DNA from: Owenia fusiformis
Taxonomy: Eukaryota > Annelida > Polychaeta > Sabellida > Oweniidae
Length of the DNA stretch: 64,000 bases
Direction of reading: 5' to 3'
Assembly: GCA_903813345.2 (NCBI GenBank)
Contig: CAIIXF020000008.1
Location: 2,673,341-2,737,340, forward strand
Position numbers and translations under genes: made by a program. Positions 19,325-29,600 of this stretch are shown here, one piece after another. Under the pieces are notes generated by a model. That model was not told the origin of the DNA. It searched no databases and was given only the letters and a program-made list of their open reading frames with translations. Every line of letters starts with the position of its first letter. Position 1 is the first letter of the stretch.

Positions 19325-19735
19325 GGTTATGTACTGGGAGGTTTTGGATATTGGGTTTATCCAGAGGGAGATATGCATATCTACCTTAGGGACCGTAGGG
19401 ATCAAAGGTAGATGTGTATATCTCACGAGGGATGAACCCAATATCCAAACTGACCGTACATAACTGCTTTATCCTATACCAAGTAGAGTTTTCATGGGCA
19501 CATTGCCATTTCAATAGTACAAGGTGTAAAAATAAATAAATCATTCATATGCAAAGTCATTTTATTGCATTTCCACTACTTACCGGAAGCAGGAAGATAT
19601 GCACCGAAATGGGAATAAATGCACCGAAGCGGGAGATATGGAGGTTCTGGATATGGAAACCTCAAAATCAGGATACGGGACATATCTTACCAACTTATCT
19701 CCCTAAAACTCTACTTGGCATAGGATTCATATCAA
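19325..19735. repeat. Two small inverted-repeat elements
   Basis: One hairpin (about 19325-19470) pairs TTTTGGATATTGGGTT with AACCCAATATCCAAA. Another inverted pair is CCTATACCAAGTAGAGTTTT (19473) against AAAACTCTACTTGGCATAGG (19707). There is no coding region; these are likely MITE remnants. Confidence 0.45.
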
Positions 19736-19925
19736 TCATGGGTGTATATTTTGCGAAAAGGAGAGAATACGCTTCATAGATGTACTTCTTAGACATTTGT
19801 AGAAACAAAACAAGTTGTTTTATATAAAATAGAATAAGATTTTATTTATATTTAATGATTATTTACAATTTACAGTGTAACATTTATTTACAATTTGGCA
19901 ATTCATTAGCAGTTTTATCCAGTGT

Positions 19926-20618
19926 TTAAAATGCTGTATGTTTAACTCCATTCATAATCTTGGTTTTACCGAGACTTTGAGACTTTCCAGATTGTTGAGT
20001 GTTCATTCCACAGGAACAGTTTTCTTGAGTGTATTGGTTCAGAATACAGAAAACCTTTGATGTTTCAAACTCGCAAAAATCAATGTCTGCATTGTTCTCA
20101 AAATGAAGCTTCAAATCATCATCATCATACTGCGAAGAAACAGCATGAAGGTTATTTGGGTGAGATTCCTCTCTGATGATGTCATCATATGCACAATTCG
20201 TGTTTGAAGCCTCGATGTATCCAGTTTCACCTGATGCAACAAACTCATCTGCTAAGTCGAGGAGATCATTCGGTGTTCCATTGCTGACCTTGTTCTTTTT
20301 CGCAGGGTGTGCACATTTGCCATTGTTCGTGATGTCATCATTGTCAGCATCTAAACTCTCCATTGATGATGAGATTCCACGTTGAACTATTTCCTCAATA
20401 TTCTCACTTAGTTTCCTTATACCATCAGCTTGCATTTTATTTTGAAGTCTGACTGCTGCATGTTTCATTACGTTAAACAGTTTCCCAATAGATGAACGGC
20501 GATTTTTAGCTCTTTTATTAACTCGTGGTGTTGGATATTTTTCCTTGATTTGCATCCTTGTGTCGATTGTGTTGTCATCAAACATCTTCCAAGAGACGAG
20601 TGATACTTGTGTTGCCAT
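19926..20618 (-). CDS. Array gene copy 4: unrecognised intronless protein, 230 aa, subtype B
   Basis: This is the fourth copy. It starts MATQVSLVSWKMF and has the subtype B centre (FVASGETGYIEASNTNCAYDD), which is three codons shorter than subtype A at YIAPI and two longer at NCAYDD. A one-base deletion 5' of the ATG (near 20660) shifts the upstream frame relative to the other copies, which is the best evidence that the region before 20618 is untranslated. The protein ends KHTAF like the others. Confidence 0.75.
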   Translation of the reverse strand: MATQVSLVSWKMFDDNTIDTRMQIKEKYPTPRVNKRAKNRRSSIGKLFNVMKHAAVRLQNKMQADGIRKLSENIEEIVQRGISSSMESLDADNDDITNNGKCAHPAKKNKVSNGTPNDLLDLADEFVASGETGYIEASNTNCAYDDIIREESHPNNLHAVSSQYDDDDLKLHFENNADIDFCEFETSKVFCILNQYTQENCSCGMNTQQSGKSQSLGKTKIMNGVKHTAF

Positions 20619-20802
20619 AGCTGTAGTAGTTGTCTTACAGATATTGATAGTTGTTTTATAAATGATTGTTGACTGATGAGAGCTATCAGAAACTGATACT
20701 GATTTTGGACAGGACACAGCCTTTTATTTGAAAAAAGTTGACATGTTTGTTTAGAAATGTCATTTGCACCTGATTCTCATTGTTTAAAACTATGTCATGT
20801 TT

Positions 20803-20885
20803 AAGCTGCATGGGAACAATCTTGACATCTGTTTGTTTAAGCTGCATGGGAACAATCTTGACACCTGTTTGTTTATTGCCATTGA
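20803..20885 (-). promoter_or_regulatory. Promoter-proximal module, two copies
   Basis: Two tandem modules; the first has CATCTG and the second CACCTG as E-box, each followed by TGTTTGTTTA. The linker reads AAGCTGCATGGGAACAATC instead of TTGCCATGG, so this duplication arose separately from that in unit 2. Confidence 0.4.
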
Positions 20886-21179
20886 AGTTTATGACATAAT
20901 CTTCATGTTTAAAACTGGTTAACTGATTTTACTGATCTTGCAATCATAGGATTTTGTATATATAACTCTCTAGTGCTGAACTTGTTTTAAGAAATGTGTT
21001 GGAATTCTAACATTAACTGTTATTATGCTTTTAATTTTTTGAAATTAAAAGTTGAATTATAGAAATTATATATCAGGCATTAGACACTTTTATTTAAATA
21101 ACTATTATTATTAAAGGATTGAAGTTATAAATTTCAAGGCTCCGCAGTCATCTAATCTTTCTATAGATAAACAATTTTA

Positions 21180-21370
21180 ATATTTCATTTTAACATGTGT
21201 CTCGCAGACATATTGTTTATAAACAATATGTTTTTAAATACTGTGCCATTAAAGATTATTGAGTAATCCCAAGAGGAACTGTTTGTTGCCACCTGTCTGC
21301 CTGTTATTGTTTGTAAACAATGTCACCTGTACAGTACCTTCAATGACAGGTGGAAAACATTTCAACCATC
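21180..21370 (-). promoter_or_regulatory. Distal conserved block of unit 4
   Basis: It keeps GTTTGTAAACAATGTCACCTG and the imperfect pair CCTGTTATTG / CAATGACAGG. Confidence 0.4.
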
Positions 21371-21511
21371 ATCACCTGAAAAAAAACAATTGCATTTTTG
21401 TGTGGAACTTTCTAGTTTATAGTGATGGTGTCTAATAAAGCCATTTAAGTATTTTACAATTTTTGTGCAGATCAAACCAAAGAAATTCCACTTGTACAGT
21501 ACTTAATAATT

Positions 21512-22667
21512 ATCCCACCGAACGAAGTTCGAGGGGGATATAGAAAAGCCGTCCGTCCATCCGTTCGTCCGTCCGTTCGTGTGTCCGGGCAATAACTCAA
21601 ATACCGGTTGACAGATTTCATTCAAATTTTATAGGCTTATGCCTTATGGGTGTAGGACCTCTGCTCGAGAAGCAAATTTCAATATGGCCGCTTAATTCAA
21701 AATGGCGGCCATTTTTCGGAAAAAATATAATCTTAATAACTCAAATACTAGTAGATGGATTTGGTTCAAATTTTATATGCTGTTGCCTTGGTACAAAGGA
21801 GCCTTGCTCAAGAAGACATTTTCAAGATGGCCACCAAATTTCAAAATGGCGGCCATTTTTTGTAAAAAAACGTTATCTTTGATAACTCAAAGACCATTGA
21901 ATGGATTTGGTTCAAATTTTAGATGCTGATGCCTAGGGACATAGGAGCTCTGCTCGAGAAAGGATTTTCAAAATGGCACCAAATTTCAAAATGGCGGCCA
22001 TTTTTTGTAAAAAAACGTTATCTTTGATAACCCAAATACCATTGAATGGATTTGGTTTAAATTTTAGATGCTGATGCCTAGGGACATAGGAGCTCTGCTC
22101 AAGAAGGGATTTTCAAGGTGGTAGCTAAATTTCAAAATGGCCGCCATTTTTCATAAAAGAACGTAACCTTTGATAACTCAAATACCAGTTGACGGATTTG
22201 GTTCAAATTCTATATGCTGATGCCTAGAGACAAAGAAGTTCTGCTCAAAAATAAATTTTCAAGATGGCCACTGAATTTCAAAATGGCCGCCATTTTCGTA
22301 AAAAAACGTAATTAATGATAACTCAAATACTAGTGGATGGATTTGGTTCCAATTTTGTATGCTGATGTTTAGGGAAAAAGGAGATCTGCTTCAGAAGAAA
22401 TTTCAAAGGTGATAGCTGAATTTCAAAATGGCTGCCATTTTTCATTAAAATAGTAATCTTTGATAACCCAGATACCATTGGACGGACATTCTCTGCTAAA
22501 GAAGAAATCTAAAGATGATAGCTGAATTTCAAAATGGCAACCATGTTTCATAAAGACATAATCTTTGATAATTCAAATACCAGTGGATGAATTTGGCTCA
22601 ATTTTTTTTATCAAAACATGTTTTGTTCGGTGGGATTTGCTACTCCGTGGAGTTGCTGTTTTTCTAG
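21512..22667 (+). mobile_element. Helentron-associated (HINE/pearl-like) element, complete, ~1.16 kb
   Basis: The 5' end is ATCCCACCGAAC and its perfect 12-bp inverse GTTCGGTGGGAT lies at 22625-22636, near the 3' end. After it come the palindromic hairpin ACTCCGTGGAGT (22642-22653) and TTTTTCTAG. Between lie about seven tandem ~145-bp units with AAAATGGCGGCCATTTTT. Subterminal inverted repeats, internal tandem repeats, 3' hairpin and insertion into a T run fit non-autonomous Helentrons. Units 2 and 5 have the empty site AATAATTTTCTCAG. The last base is ambiguous because TTTTCTAG is duplicated (22667 or 22675). Confidence 0.8.
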
Positions 22668-22919
22668 TTTTCTAGTTTTCTCAGTTTTAGTACAATTCAA
22701 TATTATTGATTAAATAAGTTATCAAAAAATATAGTTTTAATAATCTTTTCAATTTTATAACATGTTTGAATGAAAGTGTCTAGTAATGACTTAAATAATG
22801 ACAAAAACATTCAAACCTTTGAAACACACATAGTTTGAACAATGGATACAGAACTATATATGGAAATGTGAGTTTTTTAATCTTTTTCAGATTGATCTAT
22901 TTAAGACTTATTTAATAAG

Positions 22920-23620
22920 TCATTAACTCAAATACCAGTTGGCAGATCTGGTTCAGATGTTATATCCTTATGCCAAGAGACATAGGAGTTCTTCCAAAGA
23001 AATAATTTTCAAGCTAGCCACTGAATTTCAAAATGACCACCATTTTCCATAAAAATGTGTAATTTTTGACAACTTAGATACCATTTTTGGACAAAATTAT
23101 GCAATTTTATAGGCTAGGACCTCTGCTCAAGGAAGCATTTACAATATGGCTGCTCGCTTACATCTAAACTGCATTTTTCATAAAGAAATGTTTTATAACT
23201 CAAATACTAGTTGACTGATTTGGTTCATATTTTATATGCTAATGCTTTCGGGACATAGGGCTCTGCTCAAGAAGGAATTTTCTAGATGGCCGCTCAGAGT
23301 TCAAAATAGGAATTTCCAAAATTACTCGCAAATTCAAAATGGCCACCTTATTAAATAGAATATACCTTTTTCAATAACTCAAATTACATGCGCCAGATTT
23401 GGTTCATATTAAATGTGCCTATTAGTCTATATTGTGCCAATATCTTATTGGAATAGGATCAAGAAGAAATGCTGTTCAATTCAAAATGGCTGCCATTGAT
23501 CAGGAAACTTATGATTTCTTCTGATAACACAAATACCAGTCCCCAGTTTTGATCCAAATTTTATACGTTAATGGTCATTAGACCTTTGCTTAAGAAAGAA
23601 TTTAATACAATAAAACCTGT
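22920..23620. repeat. Degenerate ~145-bp repeats of unit 4
   Basis: Counterpart of 12496-13100; it reads through the LINE insertion site (CAAGCTAGCCACTG at 23011). Confidence 0.65.
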
Positions 23621-23706
23621 GTATTTAACTTTCTTTTCCAAGGAAAATATTCAGTCTTTGTAGGTGTTAACTGCACAGAGAGGGTAATTTATACAGAAGT
23701 CAATAG

Positions 23707-23955
23707 CACTGGTGATCCACTCGATTACGCTGGAACCGTTTCGGTAACAAAATGTGGGAACGTCGGAGGTACAATTTTTCTTTTTTCCTTAATTCACACG
23801 TTGTAGGCAGAATTCCCACGACATTTTTAACACAAACGTGTATCAGTATCATATGTTTAAGAAAATGTACACATTTGCGAACAAATAGTTCAGAAGACAA
23901 CGGAAAAAAAATCGTACCTTTTTCGTAACCAGCGTGATCGAGCGGATCACCATTG
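23707..23955. mobile_element. Foldback MITE, truncated copy
   Basis: Third copy of the CAC-ended MITE. The left flank keeps AATAG and the right flank reads AATAC. One arm is almost entirely deleted, so it can no longer form the long hairpin. Confidence 0.65.
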
Positions 23956-23959
23956 AATA

Positions 23960-24430
23960 CAGTATATTTTCGAGAAAGGTGTCTACTAGAGACAAATGTT
24001 CACTAGATAAGGTTTTCACTAGAGAGAGGTGTTTATAAGACAGATTTTACTGTATATGACATCATGTCACATCATGAGTAGATTTTGCCAAATGGAGAGA
24101 ATATAGAGATCATGTCATATAGATATATTGAACATTTTTTTTACCAAGAAAAAACGTTCAGTGTTGGTAGGTGTTCACTTTAGAGAGGGTAATTTATATG
24201 TAGAAGTCAATAGGGTATGTGTGGAAGAAGGGGGTCTATTAGAGACAGGTGTTCACAATAGAGACTTAGAGAGGGTAATTACAGAATTCAAAAGGGTATG
24301 TGTGGAGGAAGTGTGTCTACTAGAGACAGCATTCACTAGATAAGCTTTTCACAAGAGGGAGAGGTGTTTATAAGACAGGTTTTACTGTATATGACATCAC
24401 GTCATATCATGGGTGTATATTTTGCCAAAA
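23960..24430. repeat. Tigger/pogo-end-derived repeat block
   Basis: Same block as 4534-4985 and 13505-13995. Confidence 0.5.
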
Positions 24431-24596
24431 GGAGAGAATACACTTCATAAATGTACTTCTTAGACATTTGTAGAAACAAAACAAGTTGTTTTATATAAAA
24501 TAGTATAAGATTTTATTTATATTTAATGATTATTTACAATTTACAGTGTAACATTTATTTACAATTTGGCAATTCATTAGCAGTTTTATCCAGTGT

Positions 24597-25289
24597 TTAA
24601 AATGCTGTATGTTTAACTCCATTCATAATCTTGGTTTTACCGAGACTTTGAGACTTTCCAGATTGTTGAGTGTTCATTCCATAGGAACAGTTTTCTTGAG
24701 TGTATTGGTTCAGAATACAGAAAACCTTTGATGTTTCAAACTCGCAAAAATCGATGTCTGTATTGTTCTCAAAATGAAGCTTCAAATCATCATCATCATA
24801 GTGCGAATAAACAGCATGAAGCTTATTAGGGTGAGATTCCTCTCTGATGATGTCATCATATGCACAGTTCGTGTATGAAGCCTCGATGTATCCAGTTTCA
24901 CCTGATACAACAAACTCATCTGCGAAGTCGAGGAGATCATTCGGTGTTCCATTGCTGACCTTGTTCTTTTTTGCAGGGTGTGCACATTTGCCATTGTTTG
25001 TGATGTCATCATTGTCAGCATCTAAACTCTCCATTGATGATGAGATTCCACGTTGAACTATTTCTTCAATATTCTCACTTAGTTTCCTTATACCATCAGC
25101 TTGCATTTTATTTTGAAGTCTGACTGCTGCATGTTTCATTACGTTAAACAGTTTCCCAATAGATGAACGGCGATTTTTAGCTCTTTTATTAACTCGTGGT
25201 GTTGGATATTTTTCCTTGATTTGCATCCTTGTGTCGATTGTGTTGTCATCAAACTTCTTCCAAGAGACGAGTGATACTTGTGTTGCCAT
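24597..25289 (-). CDS. Array gene copy 5: unrecognised intronless protein, 230 aa, subtype B
   Basis: This is the last copy of the array and the one next to KNTC1. It starts MATQVSLVSWKKF and has the subtype B centre (FVVSGETGYIEASYTNCAYDD). The open frame continues upstream to 25451 but is not conserved there. Differences from copy 4 are few and all keep the frame. The basic RRSSIGKLFNVMKH segment is identical to copy 4. The AATAAA signal is conserved downstream near 24512-24517 on the minus strand. Confidence 0.75.
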   Translation of the reverse strand: MATQVSLVSWKKFDDNTIDTRMQIKEKYPTPRVNKRAKNRRSSIGKLFNVMKHAAVRLQNKMQADGIRKLSENIEEIVQRGISSSMESLDADNDDITNNGKCAHPAKKNKVSNGTPNDLLDFADEFVVSGETGYIEASYTNCAYDDIIREESHPNKLHAVYSHYDDDDLKLHFENNTDIDFCEFETSKVFCILNQYTQENCSYGMNTQQSGKSQSLGKTKIMNGVKHTAF

Positions 25290-25476
25290 AGCTGTAGTAG
25301 TTGTCTTAGAGATATTGATAGTTGTTTTGTAAATAGACTGTTGACTCATGAGAGCTATCAGAAACTGATACTGATTTTGGACAGGACACAGCCTTTTATT
25401 TGAAACAGTTGACATGTTTGTTAAGATATGCCATTTGCACCTGATCCTCATTGTTTAAAACTTTGTCATGTTTAAG

Positions 25477-25555
25477 CTGCAAGGAAACAATTTTGACACC
25501 TGTTTGTTTATTGCCATGGGAACAATCTTGACACCTGTTTGTTTATTGCCATTGA
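25477..25555 (-). promoter_or_regulatory. Promoter-proximal module, two copies
   Basis: Two modules with CACCTG and TGTTTGTTTATTG, separated by CCATGGGAACAATC as in unit 2. Confidence 0.45.
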
Positions 25556-25859
25556 AGTTAATGACATAATTTCCATGTTTAAAACTGGTTAACCGATTTT
25601 TATTGATCTGGCAATGATAGAATTTTGTATAACTCAATACTGAACTTGTTTTAAGAAATTAAGAAATGTGTTGGAATTCTTACATTTACTGTTATTACAG
25701 TATTATGCTTTTAATTTTTTGCTTTTAAAAGTTGAATTATAGAAATTATATATCAGGCATTAGACACTTTTAATTAAATAACTAATTAAAGGATTGAAGT
25801 TATAAATTTCAAGGCTCAGTCAGTTCAATACTTCCATCTAATCTTATATAAATAAACAA

Positions 25860-26050
25860 TTTTAACATTTCATTTTGACATATGTCTCTCAGACACATTT
25901 TTATAAACAATATGTTTTTAATTACTGTGCCATTAAAGATTATTGAGTAATCCCAAGAGGAACTGTTTGTTGCCACCTGTCTGCCTGTTATTGTTTGTAA
26001 ACAATGTCACCTGTACAGTACCTTCAATGACAGGTGGAAAACATTTCAAA
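25860..26050 (-). promoter_or_regulatory. Distal conserved block of unit 5
   Basis: It keeps GTTTGTAAACAATGTCACCTG and CCTGTTATTG / CAATGACAGG. Confidence 0.4.
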
Positions 26051-26686
26051 CATCATGACCTGAAAAAACATTGGTATTTTTGTGTGAAACTCTAGTTTAC
26101 AGTGATTGGTGTCATAAAGCTGTTTAAGTATTTTTCAATTTTTGTGCAGATCAAACTTAAGTACAGTACATGTACTTAATAATTTTCTCAGTTATGGTTC
26201 AATTCAGTATTATTAATCAAAAAAGTTATAGAAAAATATAATGTAAATAATCTTTTCAATTTTGTAACATGTTTGTATGAAAGTGCCCAGTAATGACTTA
26301 AATAATGACAAAAACAGCCTTCAAACCTTTGAAATACACATAGTTTGAACAATTGATACATTACTATATATGGAAATGTGAGTTTTTTAATTGTTGTAAG
26401 ATTGATCTATTTAAGAAATAGAGGTTCTTGTATGAGTAACTGTGCAAGATCGTCCATTCTTGATGAGCTTTGATAATTCTTCTTTATCGAGTCGCAGACT
26501 GTTGCTATGTTGTTAATGTTTTTAGACCAGTGATGTCACAAGTAAATCTCATCTTGCATGTTAATGAAAGATGGCAATATCTTGCATGGGATAAAGATGG
26601 CCGTATCTTGGTTAGTCGTATGAGAAATGACTCTTCATTTCAGATGTAATACATATGTGAGATCTGGATGTGCCTATTAGCTTAAC
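26051..26686. other. End of the array and 5' region of KNTC1
   Basis: Homology to the array unit continues to about 26420 and then stops. The remaining ~260 bases up to the KNTC1 ATG are single-copy in the window and probably hold its promoter and 5' UTR. I see no TATA box and cannot place the transcription start. Confidence 0.45.
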
Positions 26687-29600
26687 ATGTGGAATGATGT
26701 GGATGTTGATTTTGGGGGAGATGAAACAGGGAATTTTGGTCCGAGGAAAGAGACAGGAAGTGCCTTGTATCAGATTGATACCATAGCAACAATTTCTTCT
26801 CAAGAAGAGGTAAGTGTCATTTTTTTCAATTCACCATTTTCGTGAGTGGGATTGGGAGGTGAATACGATTTTCATGAGGGATTGGGCTGGACAATACAAT
26901 GTTTTTTTTCAATATCAAAAATATTCCCGGATGTTATTCGCCGGGAACTGGTAGTATCATGAGATAAAACCATATCTTCATTGAGAATATTAGAGAAAGA
27001 GCTTAAATAAAGAAAAATGAAAGCATTTGGTTAGGAACTTTCTGATAAGGCTTCAAATGTGTACTTGTGTTGAATATATCCCTACAAGCTAAAAAGGAAT
27101 TTGTAATGTTATCAATTGAATATTGTAGTCATGGCAATATTGAATGAGAAAACATTAAAATATATACACTCAGAAATTTCATCATAATACATGTATTTCA
27201 ATTTTGTTGATCGACAGGTAGAGCACAATCCTAGAGTGTTTGCCACTGCAAGAGAAGATGGACTCTGTGTATCAGCGGGGAATAATCTATCTATATTTGG
27301 GCAATGTGGACATGACTTCTTGGTCACCATTGATTTTGGTATGTTAATGTGATATGATTGTTGTAAAAATAGTTTTATATGAATAAGAGCCTGTTTTAGA
27401 CAGTTAAAGGAAAGCTCAGCCCAAAACTAATTTTAAACTGTCTTTAATGCTGTATCTCTTATTATTGCATATACTAGCTGTGCAGTAATTAAGCTGCTAA
27501 AATCCAACATAGTTACATTTAATTTAGATGTGTTACATAATTACATTTAATTAAGATGTGTTCAGAGGGAAATATAAAAAAAATGTTAAGTATAATGTTG
27601 AATTAGGAGAAAGTTTTTCATTTAAGAATATAGCAACAATTATACGATCTAACATAGATCTTTTTTTGTCAATTAAAGCAAGATATGATTAGGTTTTAGG
27701 CATCCTGGGTAAATTACTTGGTAGCCATTTTGAAATTTTGATAAACAGCACCATATTCACCACTGGTGTTCTTGTAAATAAATGGAATAAAACTGAAAAA
27801 ATGCATAAATACATTCTCCATTTCAGGTGCAGACATCGATGTCTTAGAATGGAGCTGTGATTCTCAATTCATTGTGGCTGGTACAAGTAATGGAAGACTT
27901 CATTTTGTCGACATAGAGCGTCAGAAAATTCTATTCTCAAAGGTAAATGTTTTTGCTTCTGGGAATTATTCCATAAAATATCTCAGGATTATGTCAAATT
28001 AAAATAGATAACATCAGTTATCAGTTATTATGTTTACTAATTCTTTGTTCCTTTTTTAATATCATCAAGTCCCTTTATATATCTTCGTGGAACGACAATG
28101 GGTGGACGACAAAGGGGAATGATACAAGAGTAACACATGACAGTTTTTAAATTGAATTTAAAGTGCTTTTTATATTCACTTAGTTTGAAATGAACCATTA
28201 TTGATATTAACTGGTCGTGTATTTCATTTACATATCTTGTTGACTGACTATTTTGTACGAATGCTATTTGTTTTTAGGATCTCGTCCCAGCGAGTGAAAT
28301 AATTGAATCTAAAGCATTTCAGCGCATTGTTTTCACTTTGAGTACCACTCATACAAGCAGCAATTTGCTCATCCTGACCTCTAGTGGTAAAATTGTGCGA
28401 ATCACACACATTGATCTGACTGCGATTCGAGAAGGTTTGTACTGTTTTAATCAATAAGATTAGAATCAGCATCAGGTTTGCATCTTTGAGTCTTGCATTT
28501 TGTTGAACCTTATATTAGTTTTGATGTATTTTGCATGTTAGTTAACACTTTGCAATAACCTGGCATTGCTGTTGCAGCTAAGAGTGGAAAAGATGCTGCG
28601 ATTATTATGCAACAGTTGAAAATTGAGAAGGTTGACACAAGTGAGGCCCATGATGATAAAGTTTCAAGTGCAGATGTACTGGAGTCACATAGACTTGTCA
28701 TAACTGCAGTGAGTAATATTTAGTTATGTACAATTATTACATTGGGAGGTGTCTACCCATATCGGCCGCATCCCATATGACTCAGTGAGAGATGATAATA
28801 ACTGGACCCCTGGCCCCAAATGTATCTGGATTGGCGTAGTCATGTGGAGCACAGGCATTGCTGAATGGACATTATAAAGAAATTCCTGAATCATATTTTT
28901 GATCGAATTTATGTTCCAGGGAAGAGGTGATGCTGTATTGAGCTCATGGAGATTTGATGGAATAGAGGGCGCTATTCATCAGGCAGTCAGTGGCTTCATC
29001 ACAAATGGTATGCCTCCTGTATAATATATTGAAATGTCTCCTGTATTAAGTAACTATTCTGGGCTATTAATATTGATCTATAATGTCAGTGCTCTCCCCA
29101 TGCCAGCAGTTTCTGTATGAAGGATTATTTTAAGTGTAACATTCCAGGAGGCAAATTATCTGAATCCAGCATTTTGGTATCTGATTTTATTATTTTGTCA
29201 ACACCAGAAGTGGTGTTATACTCTTAAATTGTTGGTATCTTTAACAAATGGCAGGTAGTGACATTTTGCATGCTATAATTATTATTGTTTATCTTAATGC
29301 TGTTTTTGATATTCCAGGTGTTGGGGTTAAGAAATGCAGACTGACTCAAGGTGGAAAATATCTGATAACCTTGCAAAATGATGTGAGTTTCTAGCTTTAA
29401 TGTATGTTTATAAATTAATTTTTGCATGCACATGAAGTAACTCCTTGGAATAGGAATAGGATATATTTCCTGATATTATTTTAATCTACTTGTTGATATA
29501 AATATTTGCACTCATTTTCTATGCTCTCTCAGATATTGATATCAACTCGTGGATAAAAATGATATCAATCAAAATCATACGATAGTACTATGCATCATAT

